DNA of 42,700 bases, taken from positions 1 to 42,700 of the forward strand of contig CAZODQ010000017.1 in assembly GCA_964578625.1 (NCBI GenBank), read 5' to 3'. Within the stretch, counting starts at the first letter, position 1. Each line of letters begins with the position of its first letter. Under the pieces are notes generated by a model. That model was given only the letters and a program-made list of their open reading frames with translations, did not search any database and had not been told where the DNA came from. This document shows positions 1 to 9,082 of the stretch, one piece after another. The position numbers and the translations under genes were made by a program. The stretch is from CAZBSE01 sp964578625. GTDB lineage: Bacteria; Actinomycetota; Humimicrobiia; Humimicrobiales; Humimicrobiaceae.

Positions 1-236
1 TTGACTTCCAGACAGAAGTGTGGGCAGTAAGGTTTCTTTATTTCCGGCTTTTTGTATTCTCCACTTAAATCCTGTATTAACTCAATACGGGCATCTCCAT
101 GTTCCAGAAACACATATTCTTCCTGCTCTTCCTGGTTTATGGATCTTGACTTCAGCTTAAATCCCAGCTTACGGGTATAGAAATTGATAGAAGAATCCAT
201 ATTAGAGACTTGAAAGGCTACGTGATCAAAATTCAT
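1..236 (-). CDS. VOC-family (glyoxalase/epimerase-like) protein, 3' end cut by window edge
   Basis: Reading leftward from an ATG at 236 gives an open frame of 78 codons that runs off the window. The N-terminus MNFDHVAFQVSNMDSSINFY, followed by a LGFKL strand and later EHGDARIELIQ and HFCLEV, is the beta-alpha-beta-beta-beta repeat of the vicinal oxygen chelate fold (glyoxalase I, methylmalonyl-CoA epimerase, dioxygenases). His5 and the later His/Glu are where the family places metal ligands. A strong Shine-Dalgarno (AAAGGAGGA) ends about 4 bases before the ATG. The gene starts only 27 bases after the tRNA-Pro 3' end, so both may share a transcript. The substrate cannot be told from the fragment. 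Confidence 0.75.
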   Translation of the reverse strand, partial: MNFDHVAFQVSNMDSSINFYTRKLGFKLKSRSINQEEQEEYVFLEHGDARIELIQDLSGEYKKPEIKKPYCPHFCLEV

Positions 237-262
237 GACTTCCTCCTTTGGCTTTCAGCATC

Positions 263-340
263 TGGTCGGGATGGGGGGATTTGAACCCCCGACCTCAGCG
301 TCCCGAACGCTGCGCGCTAACCAAGCTGCGCTACATCCCG
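263..340 (-). tRNA. tRNA-Pro (anticodon CGG), CCA encoded
   Basis: On the minus strand the acceptor CGGGATG pairs with its 3' partner. The anticodon stem CAGCG/CGCTG encloses the loop TTCGGGA, giving anticodon CGG. The T arm GGGGGTTCAAATCCCCC is perfect. The terminal CCA is encoded (263-265) after discriminator A at 266. Confidence 0.95.
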
Positions 341-368
341 AAAATGCTTTTATATATTCTATCAACTA

Positions 369-397
369 CATATAAGATTTTGAAGAAACTAATTCAA
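369..397 (-). promoter_or_regulatory. candidate promoter for tRNA-Pro
   Basis: On the minus strand, TTGAAT (397-392), a 17-base spacer and TATATG (374-369) lie about 30 bases before the tRNA 5' end. The -10 is imperfect, so this is a plausible but weak call. The rest of 341-454 is AT-rich with nothing else recognisable. Confidence 0.35.
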
Positions 398-454
398 TAT
401 AAACAGCTTTAGTAAAATTATTATAGTCAATAAACAAACCAATTATCAAATAAC

Positions 455-1630
455 TTAAATATTGTCAATGGAATTTTCAGCATCTTCCAGATCTTTAACT
501 TCAAAGAATTCACTCCTTGCCTTGTTGATCCCCCTGGTCCCTCTAAAAATCCAGCAAAGGTGTTTTCTGAATTCCCTTACTGCTTTATCCTCACCCTTAA
601 AATAAATCAGAAATTTTAAATAAAGCTTTGAAAACTCTTTCTTCCAGCCAATTTCCGGGTCAAATACGGCACCTTTTAATTCACTGCAATATCCCAGTAA
701 AAACAGAAGTAGATCAGTAAAAATCCAGAGCCTTCCCCTTGCAGCTCTTCCGATCATTATTCCATCACAGCCGGTGTACTCTAATATTTCTTTTGCCTTT
801 ACGGGTGAATTAATATCGCCGCTTACAATCAGCGGGATTTTGACTTTTTCTTTTACTTTCTTAATCAGCTTATAATCGACTTCGCCTGAAAATTTCTGTT
901 TTACTGTTCTTCCGTGAATTGATATAGCGCTTGCCCCCCTGCTTTCAGCAATCTTTGCTATTTTTAAAATATTGATATTGTTCCTATCCCAGCCAATTCT
1001 GGTCTTTACAGTAAAAGGCTTTTTTAAAACCGCTGATAATCCAGCTAATATTCTTTTAATCTTATCTTCATCCTGAACCAGATATCCTCCGCTTCCTGCT
1101 TTCAACACCTTGGTAACCGGACACCCCATATTAATATCTATGATATCTGCTTTACCTTCAACCCGTTTTGCTGCTTCGGCTATTATTGCAGGATCCGAAC
1201 CAAATATCTGCAGTGCGCATGGCCTTTCATAATCAGTAATATTCGTCATAAACAAACTCTTCTTATGTTTATAGCAGATGCCATAACTGGTTATCATCTC
1301 AGTAAAAGTAAGACCTGATCCGAAAAACCTGGAAAATATTCTATAAGTATTATTACTTATGCCGGCCAGCGGAGCAGAAACTATAGGATTATTTATAATA
1401 ACATCTCCGATTTTAAACTGGCAGTAATCAGCACTGCCACCCATACCAATATCACTTCCCGACAGGAAACCGCGCAGTGATTCCGGTCTGAAAGCCAGCA
1501 TGTCCGGATCTGATTTTGATTTAGGTCTAAAGATTTTATTGGACAGATTATAAGAGTCATAATCCCTGAGAAATTTTAAAACCAGTATGTCTAACTCATT
1601 TATAAGATTGGGCAATTCAAATTTTTTCAC
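455..1630 (-). CDS. dus: tRNA-dihydrouridine synthase (DusB-like)
   Basis: FMN-dependent reduction of uridine to dihydrouridine in tRNA. The TIM-barrel starts near residue 73 (FKIGDVIINNPIVSAPLAGI). The family signature INMGCPVTKV carries the catalytic Cys (about C170). KTRIGW, ISIHGRTV and the late FMN-phosphate motif GIMIGRAARG follow. The frame opens with GTG at 1630, 14 bases after the coaX stop, and carries about 70 residues before the canonical start; no good Shine-Dalgarno precedes the GTG. An internal ATG at 1444 (residue 63) has GGGAAG about 10 bases upstream and would give a standard-length protein. The family call is firm and the start is uncertain. It is the last gene of the run that begins with the Tad locus. 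Confidence 0.93.
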   Translation of the reverse strand: MKKFELPNLINELDILVLKFLRDYDSYNLSNKIFRPKSKSDPDMLAFRPESLRGFLSGSDIGMGGSADYCQFKIGDVIINNPIVSAPLAGISNNTYRIFSRFFGSGLTFTEMITSYGICYKHKKSLFMTNITDYERPCALQIFGSDPAIIAEAAKRVEGKADIIDINMGCPVTKVLKAGSGGYLVQDEDKIKRILAGLSAVLKKPFTVKTRIGWDRNNINILKIAKIAESRGASAISIHGRTVKQKFSGEVDYKLIKKVKEKVKIPLIVSGDINSPVKAKEILEYTGCDGIMIGRAARGRLWIFTDLLLFLLGYCSELKGAVFDPEIGWKKEFSKLYLKFLIYFKGEDKAVREFRKHLCWIFRGTRGINKARSEFFEVKDLEDAENSIDNI

Positions 1631-1644
1631 ACTTCTATAAAATA

Positions 1645-2424
1645 CTATCTGTTTTTATCAATCAATATCCTTAAACCTTTTAAAGTCAGATCAGGGTCAT
1701 TGATCTCTATCCATTTGCTTTTGCCATCCATAAGAAAAGCAAGGCCTCCGGTGGCTATGACTTTCGGTTTGAATTCTTTATCTTTTCTGCTTTGTTCCTC
1801 TATTATCTTATCTATAATAAAGTCGACCTGACCCAAAAACCCATACAGTATCCCGGAACGGACACTGTCGTAAGTGTTTTTCCCCACCACCGTTTCCGGC
1901 CAGTTTATATCAACTTTGGACAGCCTGGCTGCGTAATTAAAAAGCGCTTCTGATGAAATATCTATACCGGGAGCAATTACCCCGCCGATATATTCCCCTT
2001 TAGCCGATAATATATCAAATGTCGTAGCTGTTCCAAAATCAACCACTATCAACGGATAGCCGTATATCTCCTTGGCTGCCACCGAATTTGCTATTCTATC
2101 CGCTCCTATTTCAAGGGCGTAATCATATCTGATTATAAGGTCTGATTTTACTTTACTGCTTACTATAAATGGATCCCGGTTGAAATATTTACAGCTCATC
2201 TTTGTCACTTCATCGATTATTCTGGGAACCACGCAGGAAATCGCAACCCTGCTGATATCCCCTGGATCAAAATCAGAGTTTTTTAAAAAACTAAAAATAG
2301 CGGCCGCAATTTCATCAGAGGTTTCATATTTAGGCGTGACCATTCTCCAGGATGCCAGTATTTCTTCTTTTTTAAACAGCCCTATAACTGTCTGTGTATT
2401 TCCTATATCTATGGCTAATAACAT
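1645..2424 (-). CDS. coaX: type III pantothenate kinase
   Basis: Phosphorylates pantothenate in the first step of CoA synthesis. This is the ASKHA-fold CoaX type, not the CoaA type. The phosphate-1 motif DIGNTQTVIGLF is at residues 5-16, GADRIANSVAA near 105 and VVDFGTATTFD near 127-137, followed by GGVIAPGI; these are the family's nucleotide and pantothenate contacts. At 259 residues it has the usual length. The start is ATG, with AAGG about 11 bases upstream. It lies between tadC and dus on the same strand, a housekeeping pair following the pilus genes. Confidence 0.96.
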   Translation of the reverse strand: MLLAIDIGNTQTVIGLFKKEEILASWRMVTPKYETSDEIAAAIFSFLKNSDFDPGDISRVAISCVVPRIIDEVTKMSCKYFNRDPFIVSSKVKSDLIIRYDYALEIGADRIANSVAAKEIYGYPLIVVDFGTATTFDILSAKGEYIGGVIAPGIDISSEALFNYAARLSKVDINWPETVVGKNTYDSVRSGILYGFLGQVDFIIDKIIEEQSRKDKEFKPKVIATGGLAFLMDGKSKWIEINDPDLTLKGLRILIDKNR

Positions 2425-2490
2425 AATAGAGACCTTAATAAAGAATGTGATATTGACAGTATTTTACTATAAATTTCAAATCGGAAGAAT

Positions 2491-3414
2491 TTATAATATA
2501 AATCCCTTTAAAGCATCAAATACCGTTATAATACCCGGGCCTAAAATAACAAGCAAAAGTGATAAGAGCAAGCAAGTGATAAGAGGAAAAATCAGCTTCA
2601 AAGGAGCTTTTATTCCTGCCTCTTCAGCCCTATTGCTTCTTTTGTTTCTCAACTCAGAAGCCTGAGTCCTTAAAATCTTGCCTATTGATATTCCTAAAAT
2701 CTCAGCCTGGATCACAGCTGAAATAAAGGAGTCCAGATCCTGTACATTGGTCCTGTTGATTAAATTACGGAAAGCTTCTCTTCTGGGAATACCTACATTC
2801 ATATCCTTTAACATCTTGCTTAACTCCTCACCTAAAGGCCCTTTAATATTACTTGCTACTCTGGATAAAGCCGCATCAAAACCCATACCTGCTTCAACAG
2901 TAATGGTAAGCATATCAAGCGCGTTAGGCAGTGACCTTCTTATTTCATCCTGCCTGCTGCTTATTTTACTTCGCAGATACATATCCGGTAAAAAGTATGC
3001 TATTGGTACAGGAATAAGTAATAATAAAGAAATCATCAGGGAAAAATCAAAAAAGACCATCAGCAGTATATAAATGATTAAAAATCCTATAGGCAATAGA
3101 AATTTGACTATAAAATAAACATTGATCCCTACTACCTCCAGGATTCCAGCAAGCTCTAATTTATGGCTTGTAGATTGTACAACCCCCCTCGGGCTGACTT
3201 TCTTAACCATGTTAGCTATTCTTCTAAGAGCAGGTATTAAAACTCTGTCTGAAAATGATGGTGCTGTTTCTTCTTCTTTCTGAGTACCGTAAGAAGACAG
3301 TCTGCTTGCAACAGTACTTCGCAGGCTTTTTCTGGCTACTGTTAACAAACCTATCGCTAATACAAATAGAAATACTGATACAAAGACAGTACCTAAGACT
3401 AAATATATTGACAT
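2491..3414 (-). CDS. tadC: TadC-like inner-membrane platform protein (T2SSF domain)
   Basis: One of the two polytopic platform proteins on which the TadA ATPase acts to assemble Flp pili. There is an N-terminal membrane segment (about residues 5-25), a hydrophobic pair near 100-145, the T2SSF core (RRSLPNALDMLTITVEAGMG, then FDAALSRV) near 165-195, and a C-terminal hydrophobic stretch around 270-305. At 307 residues it matches TadC. It begins 62 bases after the VWA-TadB fusion gene, in the usual tadB-tadC order. Start ATG. Confidence 0.9.
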   Translation of the reverse strand: MSIYLVLGTVFVSVFLFVLAIGLLTVARKSLRSTVASRLSSYGTQKEEETAPSFSDRVLIPALRRIANMVKKVSPRGVVQSTSHKLELAGILEVVGINVYFIVKFLLPIGFLIIYILLMVFFDFSLMISLLLLIPVPIAYFLPDMYLRSKISSRQDEIRRSLPNALDMLTITVEAGMGFDAALSRVASNIKGPLGEELSKMLKDMNVGIPRREAFRNLINRTNVQDLDSFISAVIQAEILGISIGKILRTQASELRNKRSNRAEEAGIKAPLKLIFPLITCLLLSLLLVILGPGIITVFDALKGFIL

Positions 3415-3476
3415 TTTAAAATTCCACCACCCTGTTTACCAGTCTTCTAAAATATCTATTATTAAAACAAATTTCA

Positions 3477-5441
3477 TTAATACTTAATATTAACAATTCT
3501 CATAATCCAGATTATACCTACAACTAAAAGGACTCCGGCTATTGCCAGCATAATCAGACCTGCTCGAGTGACGAATAACAAACTTATATATTCTCTGTTT
3601 AAAATAAACAGCATCAGCCCGACTACTATAGGAAGGATTATAAGGATAATAGCTGATAATTTTCCTTCTGAAGTAAGAGCCTTTACCCGGTTTAATACTC
3701 TATCCCTTTCTCTTATGGTGTCTGCTATAGTATCCATTACTTCAGCAAGATTTCCACCAACTTCTCTTTGGACATTTATAGCCGTAACAACCCATTGTAA
3801 ATATTCGCTATTGATCCTCTGTGATATGTTATCCAGCGCTTCTTTTTCATGCATGCCTACTCTTATCTCACCTAACAATCTTTTGAATTCATCGGATATA
3901 GGCGGTTTTGATTCATCGACCACCATTCTTAATGCCTGATTAAAACTATAACCTGCTTTAAGGGAGCCGCTGATCAATTGAAGAGCATCCGGAAGCTGCT
4001 CATGAAATTTAGAGAGTCTCTGGGATGTCTTTATATTTAAAATTAAAAAAGGTATAAATACCACCATTACCGCAATAAATGAAGTAAGAAGAAAATTTCT
4101 GCTGAAATAATAAACTGCAATACTGGAAACTACCAGCCCGATTAAATGAAATGCCATGAACTCAGTAGCCCTTATGCTCATACCTGCTCTTTTAAGCCTA
4201 AAATCAAAATATTCAATATAGCCTCTTCTGGAAGCAGCTCTTGATATAATTCGCAGTATCCAGCCAAAAAAGCCTTTTCTTCCTTCTTTTTCATATTTAT
4301 ATTCCTCTTCAGTCTCTTTACCCTTGACCCCGTATCCATATAACCCGGTGCTTTCTTTTAAAGTCTTCTTTCGAACCGGTATAAAAAATATAAAAGCACA
4401 TAATAATAGAGCAACTGCTATAAAAATAGCTGCATAGACAACTATTCTCATCCATAACTCATCAAAAAGAGTCAAATAGAAAGGCCTTTCAGGACCAACA
4501 ACGACTTCTTCCGGTGCAGGAGAATAATATGGATTTACATAGCTGGTCACAGCTGTATCAGTGATTTCATCTTTCCCTACACTTATACTTATTTCTATAT
4601 CTTCAGCATTCGGCCAGAGGCTTGTATAAGATATCTTATATTGATTTATTATTCTTTTAGAAATACTCTTATAAAGCTCCTTCAGGTCGCTTGAACTTGC
4701 AGCTTCCAGCATTTCCCCTCCGGTACTCTCAGAGATATTTCTGATATTATCAGGATTAAATTCGGTCGACAGCAGGGCAATAGAATATATGCTTACTTCT
4801 TCCTGCAGAGCTTTATTGATAACATCCTGCGCAGCATGACTGCTTGCAGTATCCATCCCATCCGATAATACAATGATATACCTGTATTTTATATCGCTTC
4901 TATCTCCAAACTGGTTAGAAGCAGTAAAAATACCATCAAATAATGAAGTATCACCTTTAGCTTCTATCCTTGAAATAGAATCTCTGAGTTTTTTGCGGTC
5001 CGAAGTGAAATTAGAATGAACAATAACATTATCTGCAAAACTTACTACCGAAAATTCATCTATGCTTCTCATCTCATCCATAAAAAGCAGGGCAGCATCT
5101 GCAGCATCTTCCATAGGCTTACCCTTCATACTTCCACTGGTATCCAGCAGTAAGACCACTCCGATTGGATCATTTATCTCGCTTAGTCCTCTAATAGAAA
5201 GATCGCTTACTTCTTCCCCATTTTCAAGTATTTTAAAATCCTCCTGCTTTAAATTTATTGCTTCTAATTCTGAACCCTCTTTGAAATTAATATAAATCTC
5301 TATTTTTGGATAATCTCTAAAATCTGTTTTTGTTATAAAAATATCCTGGGATCCCTGGCCATAAATAAAAACTGGAGAAAAAAAGCATATAGAAAAGACT
5401 ATCAGCAGAATAGTTATAAATTTTAAATATTTTAATTTCAT
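3477..5441 (-). CDS. tadB: VWA domain - TadB (T2SSF) fusion protein
   Basis: The 654-residue protein has two parts. The N-terminal half has a signal-like hydrophobic segment (about 8-28) and a von Willebrand A domain with a complete MIDAS metal site: D100-x-S102-x-S104 in DTSGS, T165 and D194. Sorting by hydrophobicity places this domain outside the membrane. A membrane helix near 331-355 and a charged linker follow. Residues about 420-654 are a TadB-type T2SSF domain (FHEQLPDALQLISGSLKAGY) with flanking helices. Ordinary TadB is about half this length and has no VWA domain. It lies between tadA and tadC, where tadB belongs. A role in binding a ligand or pilin at the cell surface is my inference. 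No clear Shine-Dalgarno precedes the ATG. Confidence 0.9.
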   Translation of the reverse strand: MKLKYLKFITILLIVFSICFFSPVFIYGQGSQDIFITKTDFRDYPKIEIYINFKEGSELEAINLKQEDFKILENGEEVSDLSIRGLSEINDPIGVVLLLDTSGSMKGKPMEDAADAALLFMDEMRSIDEFSVVSFADNVIVHSNFTSDRKKLRDSISRIEAKGDTSLFDGIFTASNQFGDRSDIKYRYIIVLSDGMDTASSHAAQDVINKALQEEVSIYSIALLSTEFNPDNIRNISESTGGEMLEAASSSDLKELYKSISKRIINQYKISYTSLWPNAEDIEISISVGKDEITDTAVTSYVNPYYSPAPEEVVVGPERPFYLTLFDELWMRIVVYAAIFIAVALLLCAFIFFIPVRKKTLKESTGLYGYGVKGKETEEEYKYEKEGRKGFFGWILRIISRAASRRGYIEYFDFRLKRAGMSIRATEFMAFHLIGLVVSSIAVYYFSRNFLLTSFIAVMVVFIPFLILNIKTSQRLSKFHEQLPDALQLISGSLKAGYSFNQALRMVVDESKPPISDEFKRLLGEIRVGMHEKEALDNISQRINSEYLQWVVTAINVQREVGGNLAEVMDTIADTIRERDRVLNRVKALTSEGKLSAIILIILPIVVGLMLFILNREYISLLFVTRAGLIMLAIAGVLLVVGIIWIMRIVNIKY

Positions 5442-5528
5442 TTTTTAAATCCAAAAATATAAAGGACTTATGGTAAAAATCTTTAAAGCAATTATTGTCA
5501 GCCTTCGATTTGTGATTTATATCAGTGG

Positions 5529-6890
5529 TTAAATCTCTTTTTCAAACAATTCATTTGGTAAAACAATACCAAAATCCTTTAACCTGTCCAAAAACCTGGG
5601 CCTTAGCCCGGTCGACTTAATTATTCCCTTAAATCTGCCCTGCTCTTCAATACCCATAGAATAGTCAAATAAAAATAAATCCTGCAGAGTAATCGTATCC
5701 TGTTCCATACCCTGCACTTCAGAAATCCTTACGAACCTTCTTGTCCCGTCCTTCAATCTGTTCATATGGACTATAAGGTCAACCGCAGATGAGATCTGCT
5801 CTCTTATCGCTTTCATCGGTATTTCCATTCCGGCCATTAATACCATAGTCTCTAATCTAGACAGAACATCACGGGATGAGTTTGCATGGATAGTGCTCAA
5901 ACTTCCATCATGTCCTGTATTCATCGCCTGAAGCATATCCAGGGCTTCTCCTCCTCTGACCTCTCCTATTATTATACGATCGGGCCTCATACGCAGAGCA
6001 TTCCTGACCAAATCTCTAATGGTTACCTCTCCTTTTCCTTCAATATTGGGTGGTCTAGACTCCAGCCTTATTACATGCTCCTGATTAAGCTGGAGTTCAG
6101 CAGCATCCTCAATAGTGATTATTCTTTCATCATTTGGTATAAAAGAAGACAATACGTTAAGAGTGGTGGTTTTTCCTGTGCCTGTTCCCCCCGAACATAT
6201 TATATTGATTCTGCCCTTGGTACAGATTTCTAGAAAATCAGCTACCTTCTGGGTACAGGTACCCATTTTCACCAGGTCTTCAATAGTAAAGGGATCAGCT
6301 GAAAATTTTCTTACAGTAAGTACAGGACCATTTAAAACTAAAGGATGAACTATTACATTTACCCTTGAACCATCGGGAAGCCTTGCATCCACATAAGGAG
6401 AAGCTTCATCTATCCTTCTTCCTACCTTACCTACAATTTTATTGATTATCTGCAATAAGTGAGCCTCATCTAAAAATGTCTTGCTGGTCAGATAAATCTT
6501 ACCAGCTTTCTCTATGTATATCTTTTGGGGATTGTTTACCATTATCTCAGTTACTTCTTCATCATCCAGAAATTCTTCTATAGGACCATAACCGGTCACA
6601 TCATTGATTATGTCGTCTATTATATTGCTTTTTTCCTCACTAGTCAGAGGATATGCTTTCTGGTTTAATATTCTCTGGACCTCCCCTCTGACTCTAAGGC
6701 TTAGTTCATTATCACTGATATTTTTTCTATATATTACATCAGAAAGACTGTCAATCAACTCCTGACGCATTTCTCTCTTTATCTTATTGATCTGTCCTGA
6801 TCGGGTAGTTAAAGATTCTTTAGCTCTTATATCTAAATTATCTTTAAATCCCTGCATCTTCTTAATTCTTTCCTGCAAATCCATAATCAA
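5529..6890 (-). CDS. tadA: TadA/CpaF-type pilus assembly ATPase
   Basis: Cytoplasmic secretion ATPase powering Flp pilin assembly. There is a helical N-terminal domain, then the PilT/VirB11-like fold: YGPIEEFLDDEEVTEIMVN near 101-119, Walker A GGTGTGKTTT at about 234-243, an Asp-box ITIEDAAEL, Walker B RIIIGEVRGGEA near 305, and the His-box STIHANS near 333. At 453 residues it has normal CpaF length. The outer start is TTG at 6890, with AGGA 6 bases upstream; an in-frame ATG lies two codons later (6884) but is 12 bases from the same AGGA, so TTG is preferred. tadZ ends 26 bases upstream. Confidence 0.95.
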   Translation of the reverse strand: MIMDLQERIKKMQGFKDNLDIRAKESLTTRSGQINKIKREMRQELIDSLSDVIYRKNISDNELSLRVRGEVQRILNQKAYPLTSEEKSNIIDDIINDVTGYGPIEEFLDDEEVTEIMVNNPQKIYIEKAGKIYLTSKTFLDEAHLLQIINKIVGKVGRRIDEASPYVDARLPDGSRVNVIVHPLVLNGPVLTVRKFSADPFTIEDLVKMGTCTQKVADFLEICTKGRINIICSGGTGTGKTTTLNVLSSFIPNDERIITIEDAAELQLNQEHVIRLESRPPNIEGKGEVTIRDLVRNALRMRPDRIIIGEVRGGEALDMLQAMNTGHDGSLSTIHANSSRDVLSRLETMVLMAGMEIPMKAIREQISSAVDLIVHMNRLKDGTRRFVRISEVQGMEQDTITLQDLFLFDYSMGIEEQGRFKGIIKSTGLRPRFLDRLKDFGIVLPNELFEKEI

Positions 6891-6916
6891 TCACTATCCT
6901 ATTTTTAAAAATTTTT

Positions 6917-8053
6917 TTATCTTAATTTCTTAGCCTCAGTTATAATTTTAATCAATTTTTTAATGCTTTTAGTCACCGGTGATCTTGGAACATCTAAAAT
7001 CACAGGGACACCCTTATTAACCGATATTGGTACTATCCTATCGCTGGGGATGGCCACATCTATTTTCCTTTGAATAGTCTCCTCGATCTCTTCTAAAGTA
7101 ATGCCGACTTTACTATCAGCACGATTAAGGACTATCCATATATTTTCCTTGGGAAAATTTAATTGTTCTAATACCTGCAAAGCTATTTTTAGATTCTTTA
7201 TGCTTGGGGTATCCTTGCTGGTTATAATGCATAAGTAGTCCGTATCCCTAAAAATATTTAATATGTCATCTGAAAAATAAGACGAAGTATCAATTACTAC
7301 ATAATCGCTAATTTTTGACAGATTATCTAAAATCTTCATAGTAACTTTTGTATTTATACCAGTACCCATTGATATATCCAATGGTGCTGGTAGCACCTTG
7401 ATCCCAGAGCTGTGAGTAGTTAAAAAACTGTCAAGCACTTTAGGATCTAATTGTTCAATTATTGGTATTATGTCGTAAATAGAATATTTTGGGTTAAGAC
7501 TCAGCATCAAAGCAATATCGCCAAATTGATAATTTGTATCAATAATAGAAACCCTCTTTTTATCCGCTTCTATAAGACCAATTGCAAGATTAACAGCAAG
7601 AAAAGACTTGCCTACCCCTCCTTTTGTACCAAAAATAGTAATTCTTTTAGGAGGTATTTTTTTATCTTCCGTACCCGCTTCTATGCTGTCTTCTGATCTT
7701 TTCATAGTCTCTTTTATTTCATTATAAGAAAAGGGGACTTGAAGAACGTCATATACATCTAATTGAATAGCCTTTTTTAGCAGGTCGGCTGATAATTCTC
7801 TGACCAATAAGACTATTTTGGTGACACCAAGACTCCTATAGTGAGATTTCAGAATCTGTTCAATATCTTCTAATATATATGCGGGTCCTATCCAGACCAG
7901 ACATTGTATCCTCTTATCAAGCAATACTTCCAGATCATCCAGGCTTGTACTGGTCCGTATAATATCCACATCCGAAAATTTTTCCAGCAGATAACTTATT
8001 TTATCTATATTATTTAATTCTTTATCTATTATAGCTACTGCTGTTTTACTCAT
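6917..8053 (-). CDS. tadZ: TadZ/CpaE-type pilus localisation ATPase
   Basis: Residues 1-115 form a degenerate receiver-like domain (VAIIDKELNNID at the first strand). The remainder is a MinD/ParA-type ATPase with a deviant Walker A, FGTKGGVGKS, ending at about residue 150, then NLAIGL, IDTNYQFGD and VIDTSSYFSDD. This domain pairing is that of CpaE/TadZ, which place the Tad machine at a particular cell site. It sits between cpaB and tadA, which supports the call. 378 residues, start ATG. Confidence 0.9.
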   Translation of the reverse strand: MSKTAVAIIDKELNNIDKISYLLEKFSDVDIIRTSTSLDDLEVLLDKRIQCLVWIGPAYILEDIEQILKSHYRSLGVTKIVLLVRELSADLLKKAIQLDVYDVLQVPFSYNEIKETMKRSEDSIEAGTEDKKIPPKRITIFGTKGGVGKSFLAVNLAIGLIEADKKRVSIIDTNYQFGDIALMLSLNPKYSIYDIIPIIEQLDPKVLDSFLTTHSSGIKVLPAPLDISMGTGINTKVTMKILDNLSKISDYVVIDTSSYFSDDILNIFRDTDYLCIITSKDTPSIKNLKIALQVLEQLNFPKENIWIVLNRADSKVGITLEEIEETIQRKIDVAIPSDRIVPISVNKGVPVILDVPRSPVTKSIKKLIKIITEAKKLR

Positions 8054-8106
8054 ATCTTACTTCCAAAAATTAAGCATTCAATTTTTAATATGACTGTGAC
8101 TTTATA

Positions 8107-8958
8107 TCAATCTATAAAAATATTGTCCAAAGTCGATCCTGTTGTTTCCTCTTCTTCTATTCCGTCTGTTGGAACCAGCGCAAGCCATACACTTCCAACT
8201 TCTTCTGAAAATACAAGCCTTTCCGAATCTTCTGGAGTTACAGCAAGAGTAACTGTATTTATCTCATCAGATTGCTTACTAGTTTCTGACTGCCCCCCAC
8301 CAAATATTCCTCCAGTTTGTTCTTCCCCACCGGCGGTCGGAATTCTGGTGCCGATATATAAAACTTCCACATTCCATAGAAGAGTCATTGTGATATCCTT
8401 TTCGACTCCCATAGAAACCTCTTTAGTACTGCTACCTACAGTCTCTTCTTCAGGCTGCTCCCCTTCAACTGCAGATGAGCTCCCAATAGATAATTCCTCT
8501 TTAGGGAAGAAAGTAGCAATGACATTGACCCGGTCTCCCACATCGATAAGGTTCGAAACTCCAATAATTTCATCAATAGGAATAGACACGGCTATCATAC
8601 CTTCTGGTACTATAAACGCTAATCCTATCTCTTCCGGTTTTATAAATTTTGTCGTAGTGATCTGTTCTCCCTTATTAATAGGAGCTGCCACTACATACCC
8701 TTTATATTCATCCAGAGAGGTTAAAACTCCTTCAGCAAGATATATTCTGGGAATACCTTCAGTTACTACCATATTGTCCTCAGTCAAATCCTCAACCGTA
8801 ACTTCCTTGGGAATATTTTGCGCTGCTACCAATACCTCTACTTTTTCAACTCCTTCGTCTATTGATGCTCTTATACTGTTAATATATGTAATTACACCAA
8901 ATACTGCTCCACCTGCAATAATTATAGCTACAATCAATAATATTATTCTTAATTTCAT
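8107..8958 (-). CDS. cpaB: CpaB/RcpC-like Flp pilus assembly protein (SAF domain)
   Basis: A single N-terminal membrane helix (about residues 4-27) is followed by a SAF domain with the typical VLVAAQNIPKEVTVEDLT opening near 43-60, then a YKGYVVAAPINKGEQIT strand and the RVNVIATF strand near 140. A Ser/Glu/Gly-rich insert occupies roughly 150-230. CpaB proteins usually act outside the membrane near the secretin; no secretin gene is visible here, so in this cell it probably acts in the wall space. 283 residues, start ATG. The tadZ start lies 54 bases downstream. Confidence 0.88.
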   Translation of the reverse strand: MKLRIILLIVAIIIAGGAVFGVITYINSIRASIDEGVEKVEVLVAAQNIPKEVTVEDLTEDNMVVTEGIPRIYLAEGVLTSLDEYKGYVVAAPINKGEQITTTKFIKPEEIGLAFIVPEGMIAVSIPIDEIIGVSNLIDVGDRVNVIATFFPKEELSIGSSSAVEGEQPEEETVGSSTKEVSMGVEKDITMTLLWNVEVLYIGTRIPTAGGEEQTGGIFGGGQSETSKQSDEINTVTLAVTPEDSERLVFSEEVGSVWLALVPTDGIEEEETTGSTLDNIFID

Positions 8959-8998
8959 ATCACTTCCTCAATCTTTTCTTATACAAATATTATAGAAT

Positions 8999-9078
8999 AA
9001 TTTTAATGTTATTTCTATTTTATATTTAATGTTTTTCTAAATAATTATTATATAACAATTTTAATGTTATTTCTATTT
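8999..9078. repeat. 22-bp direct repeat between tadG and cpaB
   Basis: The 22 bases at 8999-9020 recur exactly at 9057-9078; both contain TTTTAATGTTATTTCTATTT. The 124-base gap between the genes is otherwise plain AT-rich sequence. It looks like a local duplication rather than a binding site. Confidence 0.6.
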
Positions 9079-9082
9079 AATT

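Noticed and set aside
8090..8995. 301-codon plus-strand open frame
   Set aside because: It is the reverse of cpaB, with a Ser/Thr/Pro-rich composition and no domain; cpaB has a clear SAF domain and membrane helix.
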